Shown here in pieces: positions 33,948-42,723 of a DNA stretch of 64,000 nt. Source of the stretch: Corynebacterium freneyi (lineage in GTDB: Bacteria > Actinomycetota > Actinomycetes > Mycobacteriales > Mycobacteriaceae); assembly GCF_030408835.1 (NCBI RefSeq), contig NZ_CP047357.1, forward strand, positions 1,984,001 to 2,048,000, read 5' to 3'. Each line of letters starts with the position of its first letter. Within the stretch, counting starts at the first letter, position 1. Position numbers and translations under genes: made by a program. Below the pieces are notes generated by a model. That model searched no databases, was not told where the DNA came from, and saw only the letters and a list, made by a program, of their open reading frames with translations.

Positions 33948-35402
33948 CTACCCCTCTTCCAGCAGGTTGGTCACCAACTCGGCGATGCGCGACCGCTCCG
34001 ACCGCTGCAAGGTCACGTGCCCGAACAACGCGTTGCCCTTGAGCTTCTCGATGATCGCCGCAACACCGTCATGCCGCCCGACCCGCAGGTTGTCGCGCTG
34101 CGCGACATCATGGGTGAGCACCACCCGCGAATTCGAGCCGAGGCGCGACAACACCGTCAGCAACACGTTGCGCTCCAACGACTGCGCCTCGTCGACGATG
34201 ACGAAACTGTCGTGAAGGCTGCGGCCGCGGATGTGCGTCAACGGCAGCACCTCGAGCATCCCCCGCGCCTGGATCTCATCCATGACGTTCTCGCTGACCA
34301 GGCCCTCCAACGTGTCGTACACCGCCTGGGCCCACGGATTCATCTTCTCGCTCTCCGACCCCGGCAAGTAACCGAGATTCTGCCCGCCCACCGCGTACAG
34401 CGGCCGGAACACGACGATCTTGCGGTGCCGGCCATGCTCCAACACGGCCTCCAGGCCGGCGCACAACGCCAACGCGGACTTGCCCGTGCCGGCGCGGCCG
34501 CCGAGCGAAACGATCCCGACCTCGTCGTCGAGAAGCAGATCAAGCGCAATGCGCTGCTCCGCGGAACGGCCCCGCAGACCGAAGGCCTCCACATCCCCGC
34601 GAACCAGCCGAACCGCACCACCCGGCACGATGCGGCCCAACGCCGACTGCGACCCCGCGGTCAACTGCACCCCGCAATGCACCGGCAACTCCGACGCGGG
34701 CGTCCCCTCTTCGGTGACGGCATCGTCGGAAAGCTCGACGAACCCGTTGCGGAACAACGAATCGATGTCCTCCGACGCCACCCCCACCTGCGCCAACCCC
34801 GTGTAGCCGGTGACCACCACATCCTGCGCGTGGTACTCGTCGGCCGGCAACCCCACCGCACCGGCCTTGACCCGCAGCGGAATGTCCTTGGTCACCAACA
34901 CCGTGTCCCGGCCCTCCGCCCGGAAATTCAGGGCGCAGGCCAAAATGCGGTGATCGTTGGCATCATTGCGAAAACCCGCCGGCAACACCGACGGGTCCGT
35001 GTGATTGAGCTCCACCTGCAGCGTGCCGCCCTCATCGTTGGCGGGCACCGGCAGATCCAGGCGCTCGTGGCGGTGCCGCAGCTCCTCGAGCTGGCGCAAC
35101 GCCGTCCGGGCGAACCAGCCCAGCTCGGGGTGGTGCCGCTTGGCCTCAAGTTCATTGATCACCACCAACGGCAGCACGACGGAGTGCTCGGCGAACTTCC
35201 GCAGCGCGTGCGGGTCGGACAACAGCACCGACGTGTCCAGCACGTAGGTGCGCAGCGCCGTGTCCCGGCGTCCGGCATCGTCGGACCCGCCTGCGGGCAG
35301 GGTGGAATCGATGGTGGCGCCGTGCGACGTCGCGCCCGCGGCCACCACCTCCCCATCCCGGATCAGAGGGTTTCGGTCAGTGGTCGCGGTCGTGGTACGC
35401 AA
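33948..35402 (-). CDS. PIN-PhoH fusion ATPase (YlaK-like)
   Basis: I choose TTG 35402 because AGGAG sits five bases upstream and the GTG at 35444 has no such site; the product is 484 residues. The N-terminal PIN domain begins [16 protein letters not shown] with the first catalytic Asp. It includes [12 protein letters not shown] and [15 protein letters not shown]. The C-terminal half is a PhoH ATPase: [13 protein letters not shown] (Walker A), [14 protein letters not shown] (Walker B), [15 protein letters not shown]-PhoH proteins are RNA-processing ATPases, described as RNA helicase/RNases in mycobacteria. A second, shorter PhoH gene lies at 60934-62178 and lacks the PIN domain. Confidence 0.88.
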   Translation of the reverse strand: MRTTTATTDRNPLIRDGEVVAAGATSHGATIDSTLPAGGSDDAGRRDTALRTYVLDTSVLLSDPHALRKFAEHSVVLPLVVINELEAKRHHPELGWFARTALRQLEELRHRHERLDLPVPANDEGGTLQVELNHTDPSVLPAGFRNDANDHRILACALNFRAEGRDTVLVTKDIPLRVKAGAVGLPADEYHAQDVVVTGYTGLAQVGVASEDIDSLFRNGFVELSDDAVTEEGTPASELPVHCGVQLTAGSQSALGRIVPGGAVRLVRGDVEAFGLRGRSAEQRIALDLLLDDEVGIVSLGGRAGTGKSALALCAGLEAVLEHGRHRKIVVFRPLYAVGGQNLGYLPGSESEKMNPWAQAVYDTLEGLVSENVMDEIQARGMLEVLPLTHIRGRSLHDSFVIVDEAQSLERNVLLTVLSRLGSNSRVVLTHDVAQRDNLRVGRHDGVAAIIEKLKGNALFGHVTLQRSERSRIAELVTNLLEEG

Positions 35403-35618
35403 CGTGGCTCCTGTTCCGCCCGACAGCTTCCCCCTGCCGGGCACACGCCAGGGTAGGTAACGAGGGTGGAAATCACATTGGTGGAAGATGAACTTCCCGT
35501 TAAGTTGCGGCTACGCCCACATCATCGCAGTTCAGAGGCTTGACGACGTCCACGCAGCCGCCGTCCGCCCCCGCGCCGACCCCACCGGGCAGGCCCCGAA
35601 ACGGGTAATTTCGACCCC

Positions 35619-36290
35619 ATGACCAACCCCGGAACGCCCCACGAGCGCCGCGAACATCTGCAATCCAGGCTCGAAACCGCCGTCGGACGCGCGGAACTGA
35701 GCATCGGGGAGTACGACGAGCTCTGCGCACGGGTATGGGACGACGAACTCGCCGACGACTCCCCCGAACTCGACGCCATCGCGGGACGCCTGGAACGGAT
35801 CGAATCGGCCCGCCCCGCCGACACCGCCCCCGCCCCGGATCCGCTGCGCACCGCCCGGAGCGACAACCCCTACCGCCAACCCGACCCCTACCGACCGCGC
35901 CCGGAGGGCCGCACCGGCCACGGCCTGGAGCTCATCGGCCGGACCCCGGACTCCGACCGGCAAGAGGGACGCCCCGCCCTGCTGTCCGACAAGAAGTTCA
36001 CCGGACGCTGGGCCCCGCGCGCCGACACCACATGGTGGGCCCTGCTCGGCGAGGTGAAACTCGACCTGCGCCAGGCAGATTGGCCCGCCGAGCGGATCGT
36101 CCTGGATTTCCAGGCCCTCTGTTCCGACGCGAAAATCATCGTCCCGCCCGGCACCGCCATCGTCGACGACACGACGGCGCTGCTCGGCGAAGTGAAGAAC
36201 AAGACCTCGTCATCCGCACCGGCCAACGGACTGACCGTCGTGCTCGACGGCTTCCTCTTCATGTCCGACTTGATCGTCCGCGACCGCTGA
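35619..36290 (+). CDS. DUF1707 domain protein with LiaF-like C-terminal domain
   Basis: ATG 35619 gives 223 residues. The first 55 residues are the DUF1707 domain (RREHLQSRLETAVGRAELSIGEYDELCARVWDDE). A Pro/Arg-rich linker follows. The end is a beta-rich domain (WWALLGEVKLDLRQADWP, VPPGTAIVDDTTALLGEVKNK) similar to the C-terminal domain of cell-wall-active antibiotic response (LiaF-like) proteins. There is no membrane segment. The function is unknown, perhaps envelope-stress related by likeness only. The tail of the gene is followed by two short imperfect copies of its last codons (36291-36360). Confidence 0.72.
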   Translation: MTNPGTPHERREHLQSRLETAVGRAELSIGEYDELCARVWDDELADDSPELDAIAGRLERIESARPADTAPAPDPLRTARSDNPYRQPDPYRPRPEGRTGHGLELIGRTPDSDRQEGRPALLSDKKFTGRWAPRADTTWWALLGEVKLDLRQADWPAERIVLDFQALCSDAKIIVPPGTAIVDDTTALLGEVKNKTSSSAPANGLTVVLDGFLFMSDLIVRDR

Positions 36291-36443
36291 TTCATGTCCG
36301 ACCTGACCGTGCGCGACCACTGACGATTCATGCCCAATCTGACCGTGCGCGACTGCCGACGGGAAAGCCCCGGCCACCCGGCGCGGGGATTAATCCTGCA
36401 TTTTTCGGTCCTTTAATGGTCCTTTTCGACCGAAAAGACGAAA

Positions 36444-36473
36444 GCAGGCCAGAGGTTTTACCCTCTGACCTGC
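36444..36473 (-). terminator. Rho-independent terminator of tRNA-Asn
   Basis: On the minus strand GCAGGTCAGAGG pairs with CCTCTGGCCTGC (one G-T pair) around GTAAAA, followed by TTTCGTCTTTTCG. It starts six bases after the encoded CCA. A second inverted repeat, TTTTCGGTC/GACCGAAAA (36401-36437), follows directly. Confidence 0.8.
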
Positions 36474-36481
36474 TGTTTTGG

Positions 36482-36553
36482 CTCCTCCAGCTGGACTCGA
36501 ACCAGCAACCCTTCGATTAACAGTCGAATGCTCTGCCATTGAGCTATGGAGGA
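36482..36553 (-). tRNA. tRNA-Asn (anticodon GTT)
   Basis: The 72-nt cloverleaf has acceptor TCCTCCA/TGGAGGA, discriminator G, anticodon stem TTCGA/TCGAA around CTGTTAA, and T arm GCTGG-TTCGAGT-CCAGC. Unlike the other two tRNA genes here, the 3' CCA is encoded (complement of 36479-36481). Confidence 0.96.
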
Positions 36554-36761
36554 ATGTCTCCGGCACGTCTCCGTGCAACGGATCATTACTCTACCCAGAT
36601 CGCATATGGACACCAAATCAGCAGTTCACGCGGCATTTCCACCCCACCGCCGAGCATTGCGAAACTGCGCCACACACCCCACCGGCGCCCGCACCCGCAC
36701 ACCGGACCGGCACCACGGACGACGTCGCAAAGCAACCCCCAACCTTTGCTAACGTGACGCG

Positions 36762-36838
36762 CGACACGGGGTGCCCGCGACGGACCGGGCTGAGAACACA
36801 CCCGCCGAACTTGATCCGGCCAACACCGGCGAAAGGAT
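36762..36838 (+). promoter_or_regulatory. TPP riboswitch (THI element)
   Basis: The leader contains the conserved TPP aptamer blocks in order: ACACGGGGTGCCC, GGGCTGAGA, ACACCC, GAACTTGATCCGG, AACACCGGCGAAAGGA. The 3' end of the aptamer includes the GAAAGGA ribosome site of the thiD-tenA gene, whose ATG is at 36845. Thiamine pyrophosphate binding should therefore hide the ribosome site and lower translation. Confidence 0.95.
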
Positions 36839-36844
36839 GTTGCA

Positions 36845-38470
36845 ATGGGCGACGCACGCACACCCGCATACCGGCAGTTCCCCGACGACTGGAACGGCGG
36901 CTGCATCACCTGCGGCGCCTCCGTCACCGGCCGCATCCCCCGCGTGCTGTCCATCGCCGGCACCGACCCCAGCGGCGGCGCCGGCCTGCAAGCCGACCTG
37001 AAGGCCTTCTCCGCCCACGGCGCCTACGGCATGGGCGTCGTCACCGCCCTCGTCAGCCAGAACACCACCGGGGTCCGCGACGTCCACGTGCCGCCGATCG
37101 AATTCCTGCGCTCCCAACTCGATGCGGTGTCCGATGACGTCACCATCGACGCCATCAAAATCGGCATGCTTTTCGATGCGCCCATCATCGCCGAAGTCGC
37201 CGACTGGCTCGACACGCTGCCCAAGCGCACCAGCCACTCCGACGACGGGGCTTCCGGCGAATCCGTCGACGGCACGATCTCCCCCGAGGGCGCGCCCGCC
37301 CCCATCGTCGTCCTCGACCCCGTCATGGTCGCCACCTCCGGCGACCGACTGCTCAAGGCCGACGCCGAAAAAGCCCTGCACGACCTGCTGCGCCACGTCG
37401 ACCTGGTCACCCCCAACATCCCCGAACTGGCCGTCCTCGCCGGCACCGCCCCCGCCGCCACCGCCGGCGAAGCCCTCGACCAAGCCCACGCCGTCGCCGC
37501 CGCCCACGACGTCCTCGTCCTGGCCAAGGGCGGCCACCTCACCGACGACACCGTCATCGACGCCCTCGTCCGCCCCGACGGCTCCGCCGAACGGTTCACC
37601 GGACCCCGCATCGACACCCGCAACACCCACGGCACCGGCTGCTCCATCTCCGCGGCCATCGCCGCCCTGTGGCCCCGCACCGGCGACCCCGTGCTCGCCG
37701 TCGACACCGCCAAATCCTGGATGACCTCCTCCCTGCGCCACGCCGACGAACTCGACGTCGGACACGGCAGCGGCCCCATCCACCACTTCGCGCGACTGTG
37801 GGAACGCGGCCTCGCCCCCAACGCCGCCACCATCGCCGACCAGTGGTGGGAATCGATCGCCGACCTCCGCGACGCCATCGACGACCTCGACTTCGTCAAG
37901 GGCCTCGGTTCCGGCACCCTGCCCGAAGAAGCCTTCCGCTTCTACCTCGCCCAAGACGCCCTGTACCTCAACGGCTACGCCCGCGCCCTGGCCGCCGCAT
38001 CCGCGCTGGCGCCGACGCAGGACGAGCAGATGTTCTGGTCGTACGCCGCCCACGGCGCCCTCGCCGGCGAAATGGAACTGCACCGCAGCTTCCTCGGCGA
38101 CGACGCCGGCGACACCGGGGCCGGCGCCATCGATGCGTCCCCGGTCACCCGCGCCTACGTCGACCACCTCGTCGCCACCGCCGCCCGCGGCTCCTACGGC
38201 GAACTCATCGCCGCCGTCCTCCCCTGCTTCTGGCTCTACCGCGACATCGGCCACCGTCTCATCGCCCTCAACCACCCCAGCCACCCGTACTCGCGATGGC
38301 TCGACACCTACGCCGACGAATCCTTCGACGCCGACACCACCAAGGCCATCGACATCTGCTCCCGCCACGCCACCACCGCCACCACCACCGAGCGCGCCGC
38401 CATGGACCGGGCCTTCCGACTGTCGTCCTGGCACGAGGTGGAATTCTTCGCCGCGCCGATGCGCCGGTGA
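36845..38470 (+). CDS. thiD: ThiD-TenA fusion: HMP/HMP-P kinase and TenA-type thiaminase II
   Basis: The 541-residue product fuses two thiamine enzymes. Residues 30-290 are ThiD, with [29 protein letters not shown] and [15 protein letters not shown] (anion hole and catalytic region). Residues 315-541 are TenA, with [35 protein letters not shown] and a C-terminal [13 protein letters not shown] that includes the usual catalytic Glu. ThiD phosphorylates hydroxymethylpyrimidine twice; TenA salvages HMP from degraded thiamine. The first 29 residues (ending [13 protein letters not shown]) are extra. TPP riboswitch control fits the role. Fusion of these two domains is known in other bacteria and fungi. 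Confidence 0.94.
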   Translation: MGDARTPAYRQFPDDWNGGCITCGASVTGRIPRVLSIAGTDPSGGAGLQADLKAFSAHGAYGMGVVTALVSQNTTGVRDVHVPPIEFLRSQLDAVSDDVTIDAIKIGMLFDAPIIAEVADWLDTLPKRTSHSDDGASGESVDGTISPEGAPAPIVVLDPVMVATSGDRLLKADAEKALHDLLRHVDLVTPNIPELAVLAGTAPAATAGEALDQAHAVAAAHDVLVLAKGGHLTDDTVIDALVRPDGSAERFTGPRIDTRNTHGTGCSISAAIAALWPRTGDPVLAVDTAKSWMTSSLRHADELDVGHGSGPIHHFARLWERGLAPNAATIADQWWESIADLRDAIDDLDFVKGLGSGTLPEEAFRFYLAQDALYLNGYARALAAASALAPTQDEQMFWSYAAHGALAGEMELHRSFLGDDAGDTGAGAIDASPVTRAYVDHLVATAARGSYGELIAAVLPCFWLYRDIGHRLIALNHPSHPYSRWLDTYADESFDADTTKAIDICSRHATTATTTERAAMDRAFRLSSWHEVEFFAAPMRR

Positions 38471-38516
38471 GCCGGGCTGCGGGCATGATTCCGGAAGTCT
38501 CCCTACGCTGGGACGC

Positions 38517-39728
38517 ATGACCGACAACGACGCGAACCATCCCCGGACCGCTTCCGACAACCCCGAAGGCGCCGCCGGAACCGCCGACGCCGCTTCCGCC
38601 GCGGGCGCCCACCGCACCGTGCGCGGCGTCATCGCCCGCTCGAAGGGCGCCCCGGTGGAGATGGTCGACATCGTCATCCCCGCCCCCGGCGCCAACGACG
38701 TCATCGTCGACGTCCAGGCCTGCGGCGTCTGCCACACCGACCTGGCCTACCGCGACGGCGACATCGCCGACGACTACCCCTTCCTCCTCGGCCACGAGGC
38801 CGCCGGCATCGTCTCCGAGGTCGGAGACGCCGTCACCCACGTCAAGGTCGGCGACTTCGTCGTCCTCAACTGGCGCGCCGTGTGCGGCCAGTGCCGCGCC
38901 TGCAAGAAGGGCGAACCGAAGTACTGCTTCGACACCCACAACGCATCCAAGCCCATGACGCTTGCCGACGGCACCGAGCTGACCCCGGCCCTGGGCATCG
39001 GTGCCTTCTCCGACGCGACGCTCGTCCACGAAGGCCAGTGCACCAAGGTCGACCCCTCCGCCGACCCCGCCGTCGTCGGCCTGCTCGGCTGCGGCGTCAT
39101 GGCCGGCATCGGCGCCGCGATCAACACCGGCGAAGTCACCCGCGGCGAATCCGTCGCCGTGATCGGCTGCGGCGGCGTCGGCACCGCCGCCATCGCCGGC
39201 GCGAAGCTGGCCGGAGCGACGACGATCATCGCCGTCGACATCTCCGACGACAAGCTCGCCACCGCCCGCGAGTTCGGCGCCACCGAGGTCATCAACTCCA
39301 AGGAACTCGCCGCCACCGCACCCGACGCCACCGGCGAAGACGACCCCGTCGTCAAGCAAATCCGGGAACTCACCGGCGGCTTCGGCGCCGACGTCGTCAT
39401 CGACGCCGTCGGCCGCCCCGAAACCTACGTTCAGGCGTTCTACGCCCGCGACCTCGCCGGCCGCGTCGTCCTCGTCGGCGTACCCTCGCCGACGATGAAC
39501 CTCGAGGTGCCGCTGCTCGACGTCTTCGGCCGCGGCGGCTCCCTGACGTCGAGCTGGTACGGCGACTGCCTGCCGGAACGCGACTTCCCCATGCTCGTCG
39601 ACCTGTCCCTCGACGACCGCCTGCCGCTGGGCGACTTCGTCACCGAACGCATCGGCCTGAACGACGTCGAGGAAGCATTCGACACCATGAAGGCCGGCAA
39701 GGTCCTGCGGTCGGTCGTGACGCTGTAG
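38517..39728 (+). CDS. mscR: S-(hydroxymethyl)mycothiol dehydrogenase
   Basis: The 403-residue zinc alcohol dehydrogenase has catalytic zinc ligands in [15 protein letters not shown] and [10 protein letters not shown]. The four structural-zinc cysteines are in [15 protein letters not shown]. The NAD-binding motif is [20 protein letters not shown]. Sequence type and the next gene match the mycothiol-dependent formaldehyde dehydrogenase (MscR/AdhE2), which oxidises the formaldehyde-mycothiol adduct and can also reduce S-nitrosomycothiol. A hydrophilic N-terminal extension of about 35 residues precedes the domain. The MBL-fold gene starts 56 bp downstream on the same strand. Confidence 0.9.
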   Translation: MTDNDANHPRTASDNPEGAAGTADAASAAGAHRTVRGVIARSKGAPVEMVDIVIPAPGANDVIVDVQACGVCHTDLAYRDGDIADDYPFLLGHEAAGIVSEVGDAVTHVKVGDFVVLNWRAVCGQCRACKKGEPKYCFDTHNASKPMTLADGTELTPALGIGAFSDATLVHEGQCTKVDPSADPAVVGLLGCGVMAGIGAAINTGEVTRGESVAVIGCGGVGTAAIAGAKLAGATTIIAVDISDDKLATAREFGATEVINSKELAATAPDATGEDDPVVKQIRELTGGFGADVVIDAVGRPETYVQAFYARDLAGRVVLVGVPSPTMNLEVPLLDVFGRGGSLTSSWYGDCLPERDFPMLVDLSLDDRLPLGDFVTERIGLNDVEEAFDTMKAGKVLRSVVTL

Positions 39729-39784
39729 CCCGTCCGCCCCCTCCCCACCGCACCATCCCTTTCGACAACCGGAAGAGAGCACCA

Positions 39785-40456
39785 ATGAGCACCGATTCGC
39801 ACGACGCCGCCAACCGCATCCGAAAGCAGGGCGACCTGCTCATCGACCACGTCGTCACGTCCGGCACGTTCGCCCTCGACGGCGGCGAATGGGACGTCGA
39901 CAACAACATCTGGGTCTTCGGCAACGACGACGAAGTCATCGTCGTCGACGCCGCGCACACCGCCCAGCCGATCATCGACGCCGTCGCCGGCCGCCGCGTG
40001 AAGGCCATCGTGTGCACCCACGCGCACAACGACCACATCACCGTCGCCCCCGAACTGTCCGAGAAGCTCGACGCCCCGATCCTCGTCCACCCCGGCGACC
40101 AGATGCTGTGGGAGCAGACGTGGGGCGACCTGGGCCACGCCCCCCTGACGCACGGCCAAAAGCTCGAAGTCGCCGGCACCGAGGTCGTCGTCGTCAACAC
40201 CCCGGGCCACTCCCCCGGGTCCTGCTGCCTGTACGTGCCCGAAGCCGGCGAGCTGTTCTCCGGCGACACCCTGTTTTCCGGCGGGCCCGGCGCGACCGGC
40301 CGGTCCTACTCGGACTTCGACACCATCATCGACTCGATCCGCGACAACCTGCTGACCCTGCCGGAGGACACCATCGTCCGCACCGGCCACGGCGACCACA
40401 CCACCATCGGCCGCGAGGCGCCGCATCTCGAGGAGTGGATCCGCCGGGGCTACTGA
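39785..40456 (+). CDS. Metallo-beta-lactamase fold hydrolase, mscR partner
   Basis: ATG 39785 follows GGAAGAGAG, giving 223 residues. VCTHAHNDHITVAPEL carries the H-x-H-x-D-H metal motif. NTPGHSPGSCCL gives the third His, SGDTLFSGG the bridging Asp and RTGHGDHTTIG the last His. The combination with mscR is conserved (Rv2259-Rv2260). By analogy with glutathione pathways it is expected to hydrolyse S-formylmycothiol to formate and mycothiol, but that role is inferred from context. Confidence 0.88.
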   Translation: MSTDSHDAANRIRKQGDLLIDHVVTSGTFALDGGEWDVDNNIWVFGNDDEVIVVDAAHTAQPIIDAVAGRRVKAIVCTHAHNDHITVAPELSEKLDAPILVHPGDQMLWEQTWGDLGHAPLTHGQKLEVAGTEVVVVNTPGHSPGSCCLYVPEAGELFSGDTLFSGGPGATGRSYSDFDTIIDSIRDNLLTLPEDTIVRTGHGDHTTIGREAPHLEEWIRRGY

Positions 40457-40560
40457 CCCGGGATTCGGCCCAAGCGACGCCACCGCATCCATCACACTCC
40501 CGGATTTGGGCCAGGCGACGCCATCGTAGCCATCACGCCCCCGGATTCGGCCCCGGCCCC
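40457..40560. repeat. Imperfect 41-bp direct repeat after the MBL gene
   Basis: Two units start near 40459 and 40500 with CCCGGATT-GGCC, followed by GCGACGCCA and CATCAC, and a third partial start (CCCGGATTCGGCC) lies at 40541. No coding sense is apparent. They fill the space before the GntR operon promoter. Confidence 0.55.
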
Positions 40561-40649
40561 GCCCTCGGTGCCGCCGTAGCCCCGGCGCAAGGATTTTCCG
40601 CAAACCCCCTTGTGTCGGGGCTTTCGCATGCCTAAAGTCACGGTTAAGG

Positions 40650-40673
40650 GGTTCACCACATAGGTGGTTAACC
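40650..40673. promoter_or_regulatory. GntR operator candidate
   Basis: GGTTCACCAC-ATAG-GTGGTTAACC is an almost perfect palindrome (10-bp arms, one mismatch) 22 bases upstream of the GntR start codon. It lies just before the AAAGGAGGT ribosome site. YtrA-subfamily GntR regulators bind such palindromes in front of their own operons, so autoregulation is likely. Confidence 0.7.
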
Positions 40674-40694
40674 CATGAACCAAAGGAGGTGCTC

Positions 40695-41054
40695 ATGGCC
40701 GATCCCCGCCCGATCTACGCGCGCATCGCCGCCGAGCTCCGCGATCACATCGGCAGCGGCGCGTTAAGGGAAGGCGACCGCGCTCCGTCGACCAACGAGC
40801 TGTCCGCCTTCCACTCCGTCAACCCCACGACCTCCGGAAAGGCCCTCGCCGAACTCGTCGCCGACGGTCTTCTGGAAAAACGCCGCGGCCTGGGCATGTT
40901 CGTCGTCCCCGGCGCGCGCGACATGGTGCTGGCCCGCCGCCGGGCGGCACTGGCCGAAGAGTTCATCCGTCCCCTGCTCGCCGAAGCGCGCGCACTGGGT
41001 CTCGACGACGCCACGCTGGACGGGCTGATCGCCGAAGAAAGGAAGAGGAAATGA
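40695..41054 (+). CDS. GntR-family regulator, YtrA subfamily
   Basis: ATG 40695 follows a near-perfect ribosome site AAAGGAGGT. The 119-residue product is the short YtrA type: an N-terminal winged helix (PIYARIAAELRDHIGSGALREGDRAPSTNELSAFHSVNPTTSGKALAELVADGLLEKRRGLGMFV) and a short helical dimerisation tail without the usual ligand domain. It overlaps the ABC ATPase gene by ATGA. It should repress its own ABC operon through the palindrome at 40650-40673. Confidence 0.92.
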   Translation: MADPRPIYARIAAELRDHIGSGALREGDRAPSTNELSAFHSVNPTTSGKALAELVADGLLEKRRGLGMFVVPGARDMVLARRRAALAEEFIRPLLAEARALGLDDATLDGLIAEERKRK

Positions 41055-41959
41055 CCATCGGAATCTCCGACGTCGTCGTACGGCGCCGCGGCCACACCAT
41101 CCTCGATCGGGCGAGCGTTGAACTCGGCCCCGGCATCCACGGCGTCATCGGGCGCAACGGCGTGGGCAAGACGACGCTGCTCCGGGTACTGGCCCACCAC
41201 ATGCGCGTCACCGCCGGCACCGTGCACGGCCCGGGCACCACCGCGCTGGCCCGCGTCGCACCGGACGTTCGATTCGCGGGCGCCACGGTCGGGCAACACC
41301 TCGACGTCGCCGCCGTCGGGCATCCGGGCCTCGACCGCGAACTCGCCCTGGAGGTTCTCGCCGCCGCCGGCATCGGCGCACGCACCCGCACCGCAACACT
41401 GAGCGCAGGGCGGCGCCAGCTCCTCTCGGTCGCCACGGCACTGTCTTCCGGCGCCGACGCGATATTGCTCGACGAGCCCTTCACCGGCCTGGACGTCGGT
41501 CTCCGCCGTGCCCTGCGCGACCACGTCATCGCGGTCGCGGGCGACCGCCCGGACCTGTGCCTCGTGCTCACCTCGCACCGCTCCGAGGACCTCGCGGGAC
41601 TCGTCGACGACGTGACCACCATCGCCGACTCCGGCATCGTCGTCGGCCCGATCGCCCTCGACGCCGCGCGCTCGGGCTTCCCCACGCTGCGCGGCCCCTC
41701 GGCCATGGTCGACGTCATCGCCGGCGAAACGCCGCGCGCGTCCGCGAAGCACCTCGGCGGCATCGCGGAAGTCACGCTGTCGCACCCCCTGTCCTGTTCG
41801 GCTTCACGACGAGCCATCGCCGAAGGCGTCACCGTCACCGAACCCGAAGACGGCGAGCTGATCGACCTCCTCGCCCTCCACGGCGCACCCGACGGCCCCG
41901 ACACCGCCACCCCCACCCCGACCTCCCGCACCCCCGAAACCACGAGGAACGAGCCATGA
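41051..41959 (+). CDS. ABC transporter ATP-binding protein
   Basis: The 302-residue product has Walker A GRNGVGKTTLLR, a modified signature LSAGRRQLLSVA (LSGGQ in the consensus), Walker B AILLDEPFTGLD and switch His in LVLTSHRSEDLAG. A C-terminal extension of about 90 residues follows the nucleotide-binding domain. It lies between the GntR regulator and a membrane protein, both coupled to it by ATGA overlaps, as in YtrA-type operons that respond to envelope stress. The substrate is unknown. Confidence 0.9.
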   Translation: MTIGISDVVVRRRGHTILDRASVELGPGIHGVIGRNGVGKTTLLRVLAHHMRVTAGTVHGPGTTALARVAPDVRFAGATVGQHLDVAAVGHPGLDRELALEVLAAAGIGARTRTATLSAGRRQLLSVATALSSGADAILLDEPFTGLDVGLRRALRDHVIAVAGDRPDLCLVLTSHRSEDLAGLVDDVTTIADSGIVVGPIALDAARSGFPTLRGPSAMVDVIAGETPRASAKHLGGIAEVTLSHPLSCSASRRAIAEGVTVTEPEDGELIDLLALHGAPDGPDTATPTPTSRTPETTRNEP

Positions 41960-42642
41960 AAAACGCCATCACCGCCTTCGTCTCCCCCTCCCGACGGGAA
42001 TTGCTCATCGGCTTCGCCGCCACCGCGTTCTTCCTCGCGGTCGGCAGGTTCGCGGCGGGGGACGGGTTCATCTGGAACATGCTGGCGCTGGTGTCGACGG
42101 CCGTCCTCTTCGGCATCGCCGCACACCGGGTACGCGCCGTCCGCGCCCTGGACGTGCCGGCAACCACCTGGTTCGCCGGATTCGCATCCGTCGCCGCCGC
42201 ATGGAGCCTCGCGCTGGCGGCCGTCGCCACCGCAAGCACATGGCTCAGTTGGCGAAACTCCCCCTGGTACACGCGATACGACTCCTTCGTCGTCGTCGCC
42301 GGAAGCGCACCTTTCACGGACACCAACGGCGAACCGTACCTGGTCGACGACGCCGGCACCGCAGCGTGGACGTGGGCGACCACTCTCCTGGTGTTCCTCG
42401 TCTGCTTCCTCATGGCCGCCGCCATCGGCGCGGCGCTGGGCACGGTGACCGCATCCCTGGGCGTGGTGACGGCCATCGCCGGCGCGTCGTTGGCCATCGC
42501 CGTCCTGTTGGTGGCCACCTGGGGCTTCGGCATCGGCGACGGCGTGGCCGCGCCCTACCCGGGAGCGTTCATCTTCGGCATCCCCATCGCCGCCGTCGCA
42601 GCGGCCATCAACTGGGCCGCGGCGAGCACACTCGAACCCTGA
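41956..42642 (+). CDS. Membrane protein, permease partner of the GntR-ABC operon
   Basis: ATG 41956 overlaps the ATPase stop, giving 228 residues with about six membrane helices (for example LLIGFAATAFFLAVGRFAA, WNMLALVSTAVLFGIAA, TTLLVFLVCFLMAAAIGAALG, SLAIAVLLVATWGFGIG). An extracytoplasmic loop of some 45 residues between helices (NSPWYTRYDSFVVVAGSAPFTDTNG) has the layout seen in ABC-2-like permeases of YtrA operons. I recognise no named family. Position strongly suggests that it is the transmembrane half of the transporter. Confidence 0.75.
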   Translation: MKNAITAFVSPSRRELLIGFAATAFFLAVGRFAAGDGFIWNMLALVSTAVLFGIAAHRVRAVRALDVPATTWFAGFASVAAAWSLALAAVATASTWLSWRNSPWYTRYDSFVVVAGSAPFTDTNGEPYLVDDAGTAAWTWATTLLVFLVCFLMAAAIGAALGTVTASLGVVTAIAGASLAIAVLLVATWGFGIGDGVAAPYPGAFIFGIPIAAVAAAINWAAASTLEP

Positions 42643-42723
42643 CCCGCCCCGGAGGCGTCGCAACGTGAGCCAACCAGGATTTCCCGGACCTCCCGAACCA
42701 CCGGAATGGCCGCCCGCTCCCCC

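Noticed and set aside
32373..35456. A 1027-codon open frame on the plus strand
   Set aside because: It spans the antisense of both the monooxygenase and PIN-PhoH genes and the gap between them. The Arg/Pro/His-rich product has no recognisable motif.
36749..38737. A 662-codon Gly/Val-rich minus-strand frame
   Set aside because: Antisense of the thiD-tenA gene and its riboswitch; composition is pure shadow-frame.
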